Below, in pieces: positions 1-15,300 of a stretch of 64,000 bases of DNA (within the stretch, counting starts at the first letter, position 1; the number at the start of each line of letters is the position of its first letter). The notes under the pieces are model-generated. The model was not told where the DNA came from, ran no database searches, and saw nothing but the letters and a program-made list of their open reading frames with translations. A program made the position numbers and the translations under genes. Source of the stretch: Drosophila miranda. Lineage: Eukaryota; Arthropoda; Insecta; Diptera; Drosophilidae. Location of the stretch: the NCBI RefSeq assembly GCF_003369915.1, contig NC_046673.1, positions 20,823,718 through 20,887,717 on the forward strand, given 5' to 3'.

Positions 1-1250
1 CCGCTGTTTCTGGCTCTATTTCCCGTTCCTTTGCTCCGAGCGCGCGTTTGTATTCGTGTGATTTTTGGGGCTTATTTATTTTATTTGTTAATTATATTAT
101 TTTACTTGTTTAATTTATTATTATTATTTTATTTTTTTTGGATGGATGAAATTCTCGAATCCGTGAACGCTCAATTCCAATCGTGTAAAAGGCGAATATT
201 TTGTTGAGCGTTTTTTACGTTTTCCTTTATTTTTTTTGTTTTACTTTGCCTTTTGCATTTTATTTAAAATTTTACATTCCTTTTACTTTGCGATGTAATT
301 TTACCGTTATTGTATATTTTGGGGCTTAAGGATTCTTTAAATTGATTTAAAAACTATTTATTTTTCGTTTTATATATATACAAAATACATTTATTTCATC
401 GACTGCGACTCTGGCTCTGCCTGTGTCGTCTGCGTCGACTGCGAGCGCGACTGCGATTCCCACTGCCACTTCTGCTGCTGCCTCTGGCGCTGCTGCTGCT
501 GCTTCTGCTGCTGCTGCTGCTGCTGCTATTGTTTGTTGTCGTTGTTGTTGCATGTGAATTTTTCGTACCCCCCACTGAAGCAGTGGCTGGGGGAGAGAGC
601 AACACCAAACCAAAAGACAGAGAGAGAGAATGAGAGAGAGATTTGACAACGACGACTGCCAAAAATAAGAATGGTCGCAGGAGAGGAGGGGAGAACAACG
701 CCAAAATGGCCAATTTGTAGGGGAATCGCTGTTCGACCGCTGCTCCGTTTCACTCTTTCCACACACCACACCGTACACCGTACACCGAACACTGCTGCAC
801 CGCACAGTACCGCTCCTTCGACCACTGCCAGGCAACCTTTAATTATTTTTCACTTTTATGCTTTGGCTCATCTTCGTCGCTCCTGTTTTATCCTGCTGCC
901 TTCACTCACTTTACGTGTGTGTGTTTCTGTGTGAGTGCCTCTTTACCGCGAAACCTGCGCGCGCTCTCCTTCTCTCTCACTCACACGCTTGTCGATTTTC
1001 ACTGCCTTTTTGCCTGCTTTCTTTGTGTATATGCGCTGCGCGTTGGTTTTGCGTGAGTGTGTGTTATGTGTGAACGAAATGCGTTCAAAGAGAACGTTGA
1101 GAAAAAAAAAACTTTTCCTTTTGCGTTATTTTGTCCCGTTTGTCCATGTCAAGAAATTGTTTTTCAACTGCACTCAGCACTTAATTGTCGTTCCAATCGA
1201 TGTTAATTAGAGCTTGAGTTACGATTTGTTTGATTTAACACACACTTTTT
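1..1250. other. Low-complexity noncoding stretch, possible 5' region of an off-window gene
   Basis: No gene can be supported here. Positions about 400-560 hold a CAG/CTG-rich tract that stays open in all three minus-strand frames (poly-Ser, poly-Ala and poly-Gln readings). That is typical of a triplet repeat in an untranslated exon rather than of a coding sequence. AT-rich DNA lies below 400, and pyrimidine-rich DNA with short GT runs at 850-1080. A motif-1-like site in reverse orientation near 1313 would suit a minus-strand promoter, so this could be the upstream exon of a gene running off the left edge. That is a guess. Confidence 0.3.
475..545. repeat. CTG/CAG trinucleotide repeat
   Basis: An imperfect run of CTG units, broken by TTC and GCG triplets, followed by GTT units. 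On the minus strand it reads as CAG and CAA codons. No reading frame with a start codon and other coding signs extends from it. Confidence 0.8.
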
Positions 1251-1309
1251 GAATATTTTTACACGGGACGGGCTTTGTTTTTTTTTAGGCCATCGCAAAA
1301 TAGAGCTGT

Positions 1310-2060
1310 GTGCACAGTGTGACCGCGGATTTATCGTTAAAATATACCGTTCGACCATCCGAAATACACCAAAACATACCGTTTTATTTCGTAAATATAC
1401 CGTACATATACTGACTAATTCAAGTTATATTTTACATATTTCTCGATTTTGAAATTCCGTGGAATATTACTAGCTAGATAGAACTCTCAGCCCTGCCCTT
1501 ATAATTTCATCCGATTAAAGAATCAATTTTCTATTCGACTGGTTTGTTTTAAGTACTTGAATTGTTTTTTTGCTACGGCGATTGCTGTTTTTGTCCCTCA
1601 ACAACAATATAGCGTTTCGTTATGATGAAAAAACGAACTTAGCCCACTTCAGCCCCCTCTATTTAAATAGTTCAACAACTTAAGGTAAATGGCTGAAAAT
1701 ATTAACGATTGTAAATTCTTCTTGTAGATTCATCTGAATTTAAAAATAACAGCGATAGCTTTCACCTGAACTGCGCTGAAATTATTAAGTTTTCATTATT
1801 TTTCGGTGGAAAATTGAAATACCCCTTTGGCTTATAATAGGTTAATCGTTCTCCTTCAAGGATTGAAAACTATATTGCTCAATTTTGTTGTTCCGTTGAA
1901 TATTATTAGTTAGATAGAACATTTAGCCATGCCCACATAGTTTTATACGATTGATGAATCTATTTTCTAATTGACTGTCTTATTCTAAATCCTTGCTTTA
2001 TTGTATTTTGACTAAAACAAGGTTTAAACAAAATAGTTCAACAAAAACAGTCGCAATGAT
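1310..2060 (+). repeat. Dispersed repeat with motif-6 array (copy R1)
   Basis: The segment opens with a reverse motif-1 site (AGTGTGACC), followed by several copies of AAATATACCG, the reverse complement of Drosophila core-promoter motif 6. A block with the core GAATATTACTAGCTAG and a following TGATAAATC-like stretch then appears twice (about 1450-1540 and 1890-1970). Related blocks occur at 21300-21780 in the same orientation and at 51640-52290 in reverse, so this is a dispersed repeat and not unique promoter DNA. An unrelated repeated block at 1600-1870 is nested in it. Confidence 0.55.
1600..1870 (+). repeat. Block shared with 11870-12100
   Basis: The phrase CTTAGCCCACTT followed by a TATTTAAA stretch, and further on a segment ending ATAATCGTTCTC or TTAATCGTTCTC, occur in the same order and spacing here and at 11870-12100. 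The match is patchy and was judged by eye. It is another dispersed, noncoding repeat lying near rearranged gene blocks. Confidence 0.4.
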
Positions 2061-2214
2061 GCTGGTACATGTTGTGTGTAAGCCGTAGTATAGGCCTATG
2101 TACATACATATACCCTATTTCGTTTATTTCATATGAAGATTTTCAATTATTTTTGACTATTCTTACTGCTTAGAGCTCGATTCTTTGGCTCGGTGCGCGA
2201 GAATATCCGAGGCA

Positions 2215-2740
2215 GGGACATGCGCAGCCATGAAAAAAAAATATCGGGAAAATCGTCTGCACCATCAGCACAGTTCCCAGCCATCGCAGAGCAGGGTGGC
2301 CGATATGCAAAGCTGTGGGAAGGTGGAGTAGGATATTGTTGGTATAAGAATTTTCACAGATATTGTGTCTTTCCACTCACCTTGTTGATGGGACACTGAA
2401 AGTCTCCTGGCCACTTGCAGCAGTCGACCTCATCGTGGCCACATCGTGGTGCCATCCCAGACCAGAGCCTTGTCGATGCACTCGACTGGCAGCTGAACTG
2501 ATCCACCCGACATGTGGGACATCCCACTTCATCCGACTTGTCCTTGTAGTCCTTATGGGCTTCACAGCGCCAGGAGGCGGGTGTGCTGTCCTTGTTCATG
2601 TCACTATTCCCCGCCACTGGGGCCGCGCACGTGAAATGGTCTGGCCCACAGGCCGGATACGCGCCGTAGTTCTCCTTGTCCTCCAGCAGCATCAGATGCT
2701 TGGGGCACGAGCAGGCGTCGCGCCCCCCCGTCTCCAGGTC
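2215..2740 (-). pseudogene. Decayed fragment of an arrow/LRP5-6-like gene (LDL-receptor A repeats)
   Basis: Read on the minus strand, this encodes the tail of an EGF-like module (CSCPKHLMLLED) and then three LDL-receptor class A repeats, recognisable by DHFTCAAP, KSDEVGCPTC, DQFSCQ, HDEVDCC and DFQCPINK. An EGF module followed by exactly three LDLa repeats is the layout of the Wnt co-receptor arrow (LRP5/6). Several cysteines are lost, and the second repeat changes frame between about 2430 and 2490, where ECIDKALV is read in another frame. A 68-bp intron (2313-2380) with good GT-AG ends is kept between CPINK and the third repeat, so this is a DNA-level duplication and not a retrocopy. No complete gene surrounds it. 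The family call is firm. The arrow assignment is from memory of the family layout. Confidence 0.6.
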
Positions 2741-2749
2741 GAATCTGAG

Positions 2750-3830
2750 CTCCCCTCCTCCGAAGGGAGGGGGCCGACCTCTGTCCGGCTGTCCATCCCC
2801 TCTAAAGGATGCGCGCCCCGGCGTTCAAACTAAAATCAATTCCCAGTGCTTCTTCTTCACCTCTCAGAGATTTAATAACAAAAAAAAGAAGTGGGTCAGA
2901 CCGGACCGCTTGCTTATTTCCTCATAAGGTGCTGTTAGCGCAAAATTGTTGCGGTACGGTCACACTGCTGCTGTTAACGCAACGAAAACTTTTCACGAAA
3001 TAAAGAAGATTTTAAACGTTTGAACTTTTGTTGCTATGGTCAAAATAAGAAATTTTCATTGGACTTGGCCGAAAGCAAAAATGAAGATATGATATGAAGG
3101 TAAAACGAAATTAATAAGGACCCTTGCTCAGATTAATGTGCTATACCCGATTCAATTACCCGATTATTGATACTATCGACTGGACACGAGAGGAGCGCGC
3201 CAAATAGAAATTGTTTGAAAGTGAATAAATGAAAGGATTTAAATGCAATCTATTGAAATGAATGATACACGTAAGTATGATTTGTGCGCGAAAATTAAAG
3301 AAACCAGCGCATCGAAGTTTCTATACCCATTCTGAGCCTGTTTGGCTGGAAACCAGGGCTATAGTGCACAACTATATATGAATCTGCATTTTTGGACACC
3401 AATTAAAAGAAAATCTTTGTTTGAAAGACAGATGCCATGAGCAGCAGTATAATTTTTCCGAGGCATTAAAATGACTGTAGAGCAAAGCCTCCCTCAATGC
3501 ATTAATCAAACTATAAAACACGATAGCTTCAATCATCCAGCAGCCCTCGATTCAAACTGAACAAATCGATAATCGATTCCAGAGCTGCAGCATCACCCCT
3601 AAAATGGGTCGATGGATTTCAATTTCCACCAAAAGACAGGATCCTTGCTCCTATTTAGAGATTTTTCATTCCCCCACCCACTACCGGTGAACATCAGAAT
3701 CTTACTTGAACACGTAAATTTAATATTTTGAAATGGTGGATATTACAAATACAGATTACATTTTATAGAGTTTCAAAACCAATAACATAAACTAAACGAA
3801 TACAAGACTATAATGACATTACGCTGAGAA
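2750..3830. other. Intergenic DNA downstream of polyubiquitin
   Basis: No coding region is supported. A motif-1 match (GGTCACACTG) lies near 2958, but no gene starts beside it. The last 100-150 bases next to the polyubiquitin stop codon are AT-rich and contain minus-strand polyadenylation-type hexamers (ATTAAA near 3720), so they are probably its 3' untranslated region. Confidence 0.4.
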
Positions 3831-3833
3831 AAT

Positions 3834-7263
<3,430 letters not shown>

Positions 7264-7430
7264 CTAATTTACTTTTGCAGCACAATGTGTTTTAATAATA
7301 AATATATATATTTTGCGTTTTCTTTTTAAATTTAATAATCTTGCACTTTTTGGATAACAAAAACTTGCTCAGGCTTGCTTACTCGACAAAATTTTCACAG
7401 CTATTTAGACCAGCTCAGGCGAGTCAGTCC

Positions 7431-7438
7431 TATTTATA
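7431..7438 (-). promoter_or_regulatory. TATA box of the polyubiquitin gene
   Basis: TATAAATA on the minus strand, about 30 bases upstream of the expected transcription start near 7400 and about 170 bases upstream of the splice donor. A TATA-driven promoter suits a highly expressed, stress-inducible ubiquitin gene. I did not find an unambiguous heat-shock element. Confidence 0.65.
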
Positions 7439-7439
7439 C

Positions 7440-8204
7440 AGGGGAGCAAAGACGACCCGAGTCGTGCTAGCTCACTCACTCTCAGGCAATTTATTATTTT
7501 TCTTATACGTTGTTTGGCTCTGCTGGGTCTTTGTGGTGCACGGAAATATGATCAAAAATTAATTTGTTTCTAAACTCCTGTGTGGGATGAAGGCCAATTG
7601 AATTGTCTTGTTAAAAGTCTCGTATTAGCCATTTAAAATAAAATGCGTTGTGCGTCAGTGCAGTCTAGTTGTCTCGCTCACACCGCTAATCGGACCACTT
7701 ACAACACTGCCCCAAGAATGAATGTGTGTGTGAAAAATATGTATGCATTTGTATATTTTTGGTGTATGTATGTAATTATTATTTCTATATTTCCTTGGTT
7801 AGCAGATTTGTATGTATGTGCATACATCTGATGACGTCTCTTTGTTTGGCGAGTTAAATGACCTTTGTTTCTTTTCACGCCGCATGGGAGATTTTGTTCT
7901 TCGCTTTGGTTAACAGCCCCAGAGATAGACCCACACATGCACACGTACTTGTACATATGTTTACATAAGTAGTGGCAGACGGCCATTTCCCCAATCAATC
8001 AATAATGCGCCTGTGTCTGTGTGTGACTAACTGCATCTGGAAGGTTCCAGGTAACCAGCTTCCAGGCTGATGAAACCCCATGCAACACTATCGTCAGCCA
8101 TTAATGTATACAAATTTCGCTTCTTTTATTCGGGTTTCTTTTGTGGTAAATGCAATCTAGAGCCTTCCGTTAGGCCGCTCTATTCTCACAGATGATCGAT
8201 CCAT
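7440..8204. other. Intergenic DNA between polyubiquitin and Top3beta
   Basis: The right part, next to 8205, is the Top3beta 3' region (minus strand). The left part is upstream DNA of the polyubiquitin gene. Only short AT-rich and GT-rich stretches are seen, and no coding region is supported. Confidence 0.4.
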
Positions 8205-11126
8205 TTAAACGAAATACGCCGCCAGTTGGGCCATCTTGTCCTTGGGCGGTCCACGTCCACGTCCGCCGCGCCCACCACCCCCACCTCTGCCGCCAGCAGC
8301 CGCTTCCCCGCCAGCGGCAACAGCCCCAGCTACACCAGTGGCACCGCCGCGTCCACCCTTGCCACCACGCGGTCCACCGCTGCGCACGGGCCTCGAGGCC
8401 ACAGCCCGATGCTTCTCCACCAGATGTGAAAAGTCGCTGGAACAGAAGACGCAACCGATCTTCTCCTCGGTGCCATCCTTAAACTTTGACTTGTCCGATT
8501 TGTACACGACATTCACCTGCTGGGCGCCGCACTCCGAGCACTTGGCCTCTGCAAGAGAAGAGATAGATGTCAGGATCGGGATACCGAAGCTGGTGCTGGT
8601 ACTGGCACTGTAAACCCACCTTCCACTGTGATCTTTGTGGCCCCCTTGAAGCAATTGATGATCACGTCGCAGCGATTGCAGCCCAACTTCCAGGTGGGTG
8701 CCAGGGTGCTGTCCAGTACAAGGATGCCAGTGGGGCATTCCACGCACCCTGAAATGCCCAGCGTGTTGAGGGAGTGGGGACAGGTGGCATGGGTGCAGGT
8801 GTTGCACCCACCCAGAGATGGCATATCGCTAAACGGCGGATGGTTGTAGCAGTAGGGGCAGAAGGGGAACGACTTCCCCTTGACACCCGTCGAGAAGGCC
8901 AGCAGCTCGAAATCGTCCAGCGGGCACTTGAACTCGCGATACACCTTCACATTGCCATTGGGCAGGGAGTAGGTCTCATCGCAGTGCGAGCAGTGCAGGC
9001 GAGCGGGTTTCGTCTGTTGGGAGGGACAAAAGCAGAAAGGGCAAGATTAAATCTTTTTCAGAATCCACAGGCAGGAGCCCCTGCAGCAACCCACCTGAAT
9101 GTACTTCATGTAGCGACGACACTTGCCGCAGCGTGAGTGTGCCTTCCCCGACTCGGCCAGCGGCGAGAAGGACACCTCAAAAAGGGCATCCATGCTGGCT
9201 ATATTCTTTACATAATACATAAACTTGAGCTTGAATATGGTGATGGCATGCTGCAGGACATCCTGAAAGTCGGCCGAACCCTTGGCAATCAGCGTCAGCA
9301 TGCGCTCCACCTCCGAGCGCATTGTGGGCAGCACCAGCTCAGGATCGATCTTCGTATAGCCATGGACCAGCACAATCCCCAGCGTGGTCGGTATCAGCTT
9401 GCGTCCGTTCTCGATTCGCACGTAATTGCGCTGGCAAATATTGTTAATGTGCACCGGTATGGAGGCGTCCGTACCGATCCCGTGCTGCTCCATGAGGGTG
9501 ATAAGCTCTGCCTCGGTTAGATAATCGGGCGGACCCGTTTGACTCTCCGCCAGTCGGACATCGTTGATGGCCACCTGGGTGCCCTGGACGAAGGGCGGCA
9601 TTGGCTCGTCGCGGCCAAAGGCCAGCCAGGTCATCACCTTGGTGTAGCCCTGATCGAGCAGAACATTGGCGGTGCACGAGAACGTCTCCATGCCCACCTT
9701 TAGCTTTGCCGTGGTCGTCCGGTACTTCAGGTCCCGCGACAAGGTGCCCATGAAATGACGACAAATTAACTCGTAGACACGCCAGGTGTCGCGATCAAAG
9801 TCGCTGCGGTTGGCCAGCTTCATGGGCGTGATCGGTGGATGGTCGCCGGCATCTTTGCCCTTGCGCGGCGCCTGTATGTCGCCCAGAATCAAGCGAGCCT
9901 CGTCCCCAAAGTCACCGGATGGCTGCAACACGCGCAGCACGGCCGGCAAATCAAAGTTCTCCGGATACTGGTTGGTCTCCGTGCGGGGATAGCTGACATA
10001 GCCCTGGGTATACAGACGTTCGGCTATTTGCATCGCCTGGAAGGGCCCAATGCCCAGGCCCGAGCTGCAGATCCGCATCAGTTCGACGGTATTGAGGGCT
10101 AGCGGCTTGCTCTTGAACGCCTCCTTGCTGATGACGCTCTCCACGCTGGCAAAGTAGGAGAAAGTTATGAACGGATTGGTTTTCAGGGATAGCTGATGGC
10201 TTCCTTACGTGGCCTCCTTATGCTCCTTGACGCGATTAAGCAGCATGATGGCAATGTCCTTCTTGAACACGCGTCCACGACCCCACTCCAGCGTGAACTC
10301 GGGCTGGCCGGCGAGCATCTGCAAGTACCAGAAGCTCTCCGGCTTAAAGGTCTGTATATCGTCGTGCCGCTTCACACAGAAGCCCAGGGTGGGCGTCTGA
10401 CAGGGGCCGTACGAGATGAGTGAGGAGTCCAGGTCGCCATAGCGATCCTGGAAGAACTTCGTTTGGAACCGGGTAAAGGCACAGCCGATGCGCAGATCCA
10501 GCTCCTGGCGGGCGTCCACAGACTTGGCCTCGTTCTCGTTGGGATGGCCCAGCGTCTCCATGGCCCCCTTGATATCCTTGTCGGTGATGGCCGAAAAGTG
10601 AGCCCGATATGTCACCTGCTTGCTATACACGTTGCTAATGACGCCCTGGACAGCGTCCATCACTTCAAAGCAAATGTTCTCGCCCTCCTTGTCGCAATCG
10701 AGCCAGAGGACCAGATAATCGCAGCCGCGTGCCTCGTGCGCCAGAAACGTGCGCATATGCTGCTTGGGGCTGGTCTCTTTCTTCTCGGTGGGACAGCCGA
10801 AGAGCTGCACAGGGTCCACCTTGTCCCAGGAGTTGTATTTGCTAATGAAATCCAATGACATCACATGGCCGCACACCGACGTCATCCGAAAGTGAACGGT
10901 GCCCTCGTTGCGGAAGGTGCCGGTCCACTCGTGGGTGGAGCAGCCATTGCCAGTGCCTAGAAAATACACCAAAAACGTTATAAGCATTAGCCGGGCGCGG
11001 CCACAGGGAGTGGCGGACAACTTTCGCTTACGAACCTCTCTTCACCGTACAGCGTCCGTTGGAGAGGATTGTGGCTAGGGAGGCGGCCAGCGAGGGCTTC
11101 TCTGCAACCATCAGCACATTCTTCAT
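8205..11126 (-). CDS. Top3beta: DNA/RNA topoisomerase 3-beta
   Basis: A type IA topoisomerase that cuts single strands of DNA or RNA through a tyrosine-phosphate link. Coding exons, in gene order: 11126-11036, 10956-10209, 10145-9095, 9013-8620 and 8548-8205. They join in phase to 876 codons (875 residues), the length I know for the fly protein. The N-terminal Toprim domain carries LVLWLDCDKEGEN. The catalytic tyrosine is in SYPRTET, at residue 332 of this model, matching the known fly Y332. C-terminal cysteine pairs (CSHCDE, CPYCYN, CNTC, CNRC, CSECG, CVFCSS) form zinc-finger-type modules. A glycine/arginine-rich RGG tail then marks the beta form, where it binds RNA and TDRD3. The adjacent repeat begins only about 360 bp upstream of the ATG. 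Confidence 0.95.
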
Positions 11127-11485
11127 GGCCTAAATATAATTGATGACTTTTTCGTGAGCTGCGAAGATTCCTCTATTTCCTTCTCTGTCTCGCGCATGGG
11201 ATGAAGCTGGTTGAGCAGCCGTTTGCCGGTTTTTGACCAAGAGCGGAGTTGAGCGCGGTTTCTTCAGGAACGCCCACGCATGAGTTTTGTTTATGATCAA
11301 TATAGCCGTTTTACTATATAATTTGTCACAGATGCATATATATCTCTGGATTGGATGGGCATTTGAAGCAGACCAGAGCAGGGAATTATTTGCAACAAAA
11401 AACAGCACGCTGCGTTAACAAACCCGAGAACGAGACACTTTGGTTCAAAAAACGAGCGGCCGGAATAGTTATTATTCCTTTTTTT

Positions 11486-11850
11486 TTTGCTTGACACAAA
11501 AAAAAATAAGAATCAAACAGAAACGTCGAATCAAAGCGTTTTATTCTAAAAAGTTGACATTTGTGTTTTTTTTTCTTTACGGAGAAAAAATTCTACACGG
11601 TACACGACTCCTACACATTTGATACATAATGGAAGGAAAAATAGGGTGTGGACAACAGGCAACACGGCCCAGAAAATGCGACGCATGCAAGGTGAAATCT
11701 ACCCCATTTGCTTAATATACCTTGAATACGAAATCGGTGAGGTAGGGGGTTCATGCGAACTTTGCAATTTGCCTTCGTTGTTTTTGCCTGTTGTCCATAC
11801 CCCTTTTTATAGCCCATTCAAAGTTAGGACTCATTTTTTCGTCCCAGGAT
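11486..11850 (+). repeat. Junction repeat, copy BM1
   Basis: Matches 52329-52742 in inverted orientation over most of its length, including shared phrases such as GCGTTTTATTCTAAAAA, CTACACGGTACACG and ATAATGGAAGGAAAA. The core (11644-11803) is bounded by an inverted terminal repeat close to GTATGGACAACAGGCAA, as in a small non-autonomous DNA transposon. It sits immediately upstream of Top3beta, where the gene order changes from 5E-type to 10A-type genes. Similarity was judged by eye. Confidence 0.7.
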
Positions 11851-11869
11851 ATACCACCTATACCAAATG

Positions 11870-12100
11870 ACCACAGATAGCAATAAAAAAGACCTTAGCC
11901 CACTTAACTCCTTTATATTTAAACAGGTGACAACTGGAGTTAAGCCGCGAAAAACAAAACCGTTGGTAAATTCTTCATCCTTTCTATTTCCGTACAACAA
12001 CAGCAACCAAGATATGTTTCATCGTTTCAATATTTTTGTGGAACTATTTGAATACCCTGGTCGACAATGGGATAATCGTTCTCTGCCATGGTCAGATATC
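11870..12100 (+). repeat. Block shared with 1600-1870
   Basis: Starts right after BM1. It carries CTTAGCCCACTTAAC, a TATTTAAA stretch and GATAATCGTTCTC in the same order as 1600-1870. It overlaps the first exon of the possible 34-codon gene that follows. Confidence 0.4.
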
Positions 12101-12329
12101 ATATTCCAACATTCCGAAAATTGTAAGTCAGTTATATAATCATACATTTAAAATAAAAAAATTAAATAAACTGGTTCTATAGAATTTCAAATATCGATAA
12201 GTCGATTAATGGAAGCATTTTTTTTCACTGTGGCGCCATCTGTTCTCACTCTTTTTCAGCTATCTGGCCCGAGATGACAACGGCTATGCGGTTGCGGTCC
12301 GGCAGCTCTACATGGCGCATTACTTTTGA
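12088..12329 (+). CDS. Possible 34-residue protein in two exons
   Basis: Not recognised. Exon 12088-12122 begins with GCCATGG. The donor is GTAAGT at 12123, the acceptor is CTTTTTCAG at 12251-12259, and exon 12260-12329 ends in TGA. The spliced frame gives 34 residues ending RDDNGYAVAVRQLYMAHYF, with coding-like codons in the second exon (GAT GAC AAC GGC TAT). An AATAAA lies near 12517. No membrane segment or known motif is seen. The second exon looks more convincing than the first, so it could instead be the last exon of a larger gene broken by the rearrangement next to it. A DRE-like TATCGATAA lies in the intron near 12193. Confidence 0.3.
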
Positions 12330-15300
12330 ATTTGAATCTGTGTTTGCCATTTGCAATGAAATTTGTCAATTGTTGCAATTTTTCGAATTCCATTGTCTTG
12401 CGTGAGGTGTTTCTTTATTTATAGAGTTGATAAAGGTATTCAATGCCGGCGCATTTGAAATAATCAACCGGTTTTGCTCTTTCACACTGCCTTAAAGGTT
12501 AATTACACCACAAGCTGTAAATAAAAGCCACACCTGCGCACTGTGGAATGAAATGGGAAATCTGAGCCTGATTCAAATGGGTGCAGCGATCTATTTAAAA
12601 GAATAATATCGGAATGAGCTTCACAGTAGATTCCATTTCCAAGTGTGACCTATGGAGACTCAAAAATTAAAGAATCCATCCAACTAATTTCTGCAAAACA
12701 CAATAATTCGCGTTGAAGCCAAGTCCCACTGTGCCTGTGGGCTCATTTGCATACAAAAGAGCAAGAGTGGAGTTGACAAACCGCTGGAGCAGGGCAATAG
12801 AAGCAACGTCTTCGTTATTGTGGGAAAGCCTTAAGCCATTCAGAGCGAAGTCCGTGATCTGATGTGGGTCAGCCCCAGATCTGATCCCTGGCGATCCGGA
12901 CAATTGAAAGACACTTTCCTGGTTGATTTTGTTCTGTTTGGTTTCATTGATATTTGCCAAAAAGCTTTATTGTACGATAAGTATAAATAGTTTAGTTTAG
13001 TTGTTGTTTTTAGTCAATGACAATTGCAAACATCATTTGGATGTTTGCGTATATAATGTATACATGCATATATGTATTTATGTAATATATTTGCTTGTGT
13101 AGAGTATACGTTGATATATCTATCCCTATTTAGCTGCACATGAATGCCAAGTTCTGGCGAGTTTTTCAGTTTCAGTTTCGGTTTCATTTAATTGCCATTT
13201 CAGACAATTTCGTTCCGCATGTTTATCTATAAAAATGTTCTCTCTGTGGGCCATAAATTAATAGAATACAACAAGGAAAGAGCCCAGTCGCAGTGGCAGT
13301 CGCACGCCTCCAAAAGCGAATTATTGATATATTCCTTATGAATGCCATACATTATATGATAATTATCGTTAAAATACTCTTCTTTCTTTCTCTCTGCGGA
13401 GGAAACAATTTTAAATATTTTGCCATGGAGCGTGTTCGCGTTTTGGGGGGAATCTCATTACGTGCATGCAGACTTGTATTGTATGTGTGTTTTTTAGTTA
13501 TAAAATTTTATCGTAAAGACTTAGCATCGATCTACAGGCTAGAACTTAGCAATTAGACATTCGTTGTTGGGTTACACGTTGCAGGGATTCGAGTTAAATG
13601 GATATATGTAGAGATATATCAGGGCAGGTAATACGTAAAATATTGAAAAACAAAAAAAAAATGATATCAGGATCTTAGGCTAGTCAATGTATGGGTTACA
13701 CTTATATACAATAGTCGTTAGTATCAAAAATATGCTCTAGATATAAAGTATTCGCTGCCTTTATCAGTTCAGTCATTGGATATCATCATAATTTCAAGTT
13801 CGATTCGTTGCTTTGATCCAAAATACTTAAATACATTTTAAAGAAGACATATTTTCTCGTTTAGTATATACAATTAAACATATAAACAATTGAATTTTAC
13901 AAATATGTGTACAATACATATGGATATATCGCTATGTGGGGGAAAATTAACTTTTGGCCTGAACACTTTGGAAGTTCTCTCTTACATAATACATGCCCGC
14001 TTACGCTATTCGATAGTATTCGATAATTACGCACGTTAGACGCGGCAACTAAATATTGTATGCACAAATTCAGAAATAAATTACAATTAAATAATGGACA
14101 AAAAAATAAAATTAAATACAAAAACAATAAGAAATAATAATTGTACTGCTTTTAGTTTCTGTGTGTTTCAGGGATTAAAACATAAAAATACATGCGGGGA
14201 GGGAGGGGTGAATACATTCTGAATTGGGCGCCTCAAAAGGATATAAATCCATATCGATAGTAGGCCGACTAAACACACTAACGGAACAATGCGATTATAG
14301 AGTGTGTGCGCGTGTGTGAGTGCGTGTATGATGGATGGGCTGATCATTGTTTAATTAAACGCGCTTTCCTTTTTGGCATCTGCTGCGCCCACAATTTTTT
14401 TTTCAACCTTTTAACCTTGATCGATCAGTATCGTTGAACTTTTGATGATAAATTTGATTGTACGCGCGCGCACGCACTTGTGTGTGTGTGTCTTTGTACC
14501 GAAAAAAAAACTATTAAGAAAACAATCAGACACACACACATGCACTTATTTGTTTGTTTATGCCTGCGCAAGTAAATAAATTCCCGTTTGTTTAGTTTAC
14601 AAAAAACAAACGAACTCCAACAAAACAAAAAAGAAATGTTTAATTTAAAACAGATTGCTGCCCCACACATAAAAATAGTGCCAGAATCCACTTGGACGAC
14701 TGTTAAAGAATGCAAGAATCAAATTATTGAGCAATGCTGAATGACACACACACACACATACACTAATCTAATACAAAGACTGTGGTCTGAGAGAGAGAGA
14801 GTGAGAGCAAGAGAGGAAGCGGGTACGTGTGACGCAGCACGTCTAAATCAAATGCCAGCAGCTTTTTTTTGGTGCAATCTTCTCAATGGGAATCGAAATG
14901 GAAATCCAAATTCAAACCAGAGCCCAGCATCCAGAATCGACTAATTTAAATGTTAAACAATCTACATGTGTGCATGTATTTATATGGACGTATGAATGTG
15001 TGTGTGTGTGTTTGTTTGTTCTATCTGCTGGCGGCTGCTGGTTTTCTCACACTTGAGATTTTTGTGAGGCTAGAAAAGCCACAGCAGAATATCACGAGAG
15101 TACAACAAAAATGCCTCAACAATAAATTCCTTGTGGTTGTGCGCTGCATTCAGCAGCAGAAGCAGCGGCGTCAGCGACAGCGGCAGCTGTCCAAGTTCTA
15201 TTGGAGATCTCCCTGGAAAGAGTAGAAGGAGAAGAAAACCCCCGTCATTAACAATAGCTCTGCTTTGTCTATTGTGCATTCCTGTTTGCGGTATTTGTAT

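Noticed and set aside
347-835. Ser/Arg-, Ala- and Gln-rich minus-strand frames near 400-700
   Set aside because: All three frames are open because of the CAG-type repeat. No start codon context, splice signal or conserved motif distinguishes one of them.
12667-12960. 97-codon minus-strand frame
   Set aside because: Codon use is not bad, but there is no recognised domain, no clear promoter and no link to a neighbouring exon. Left unassigned rather than called a gene.
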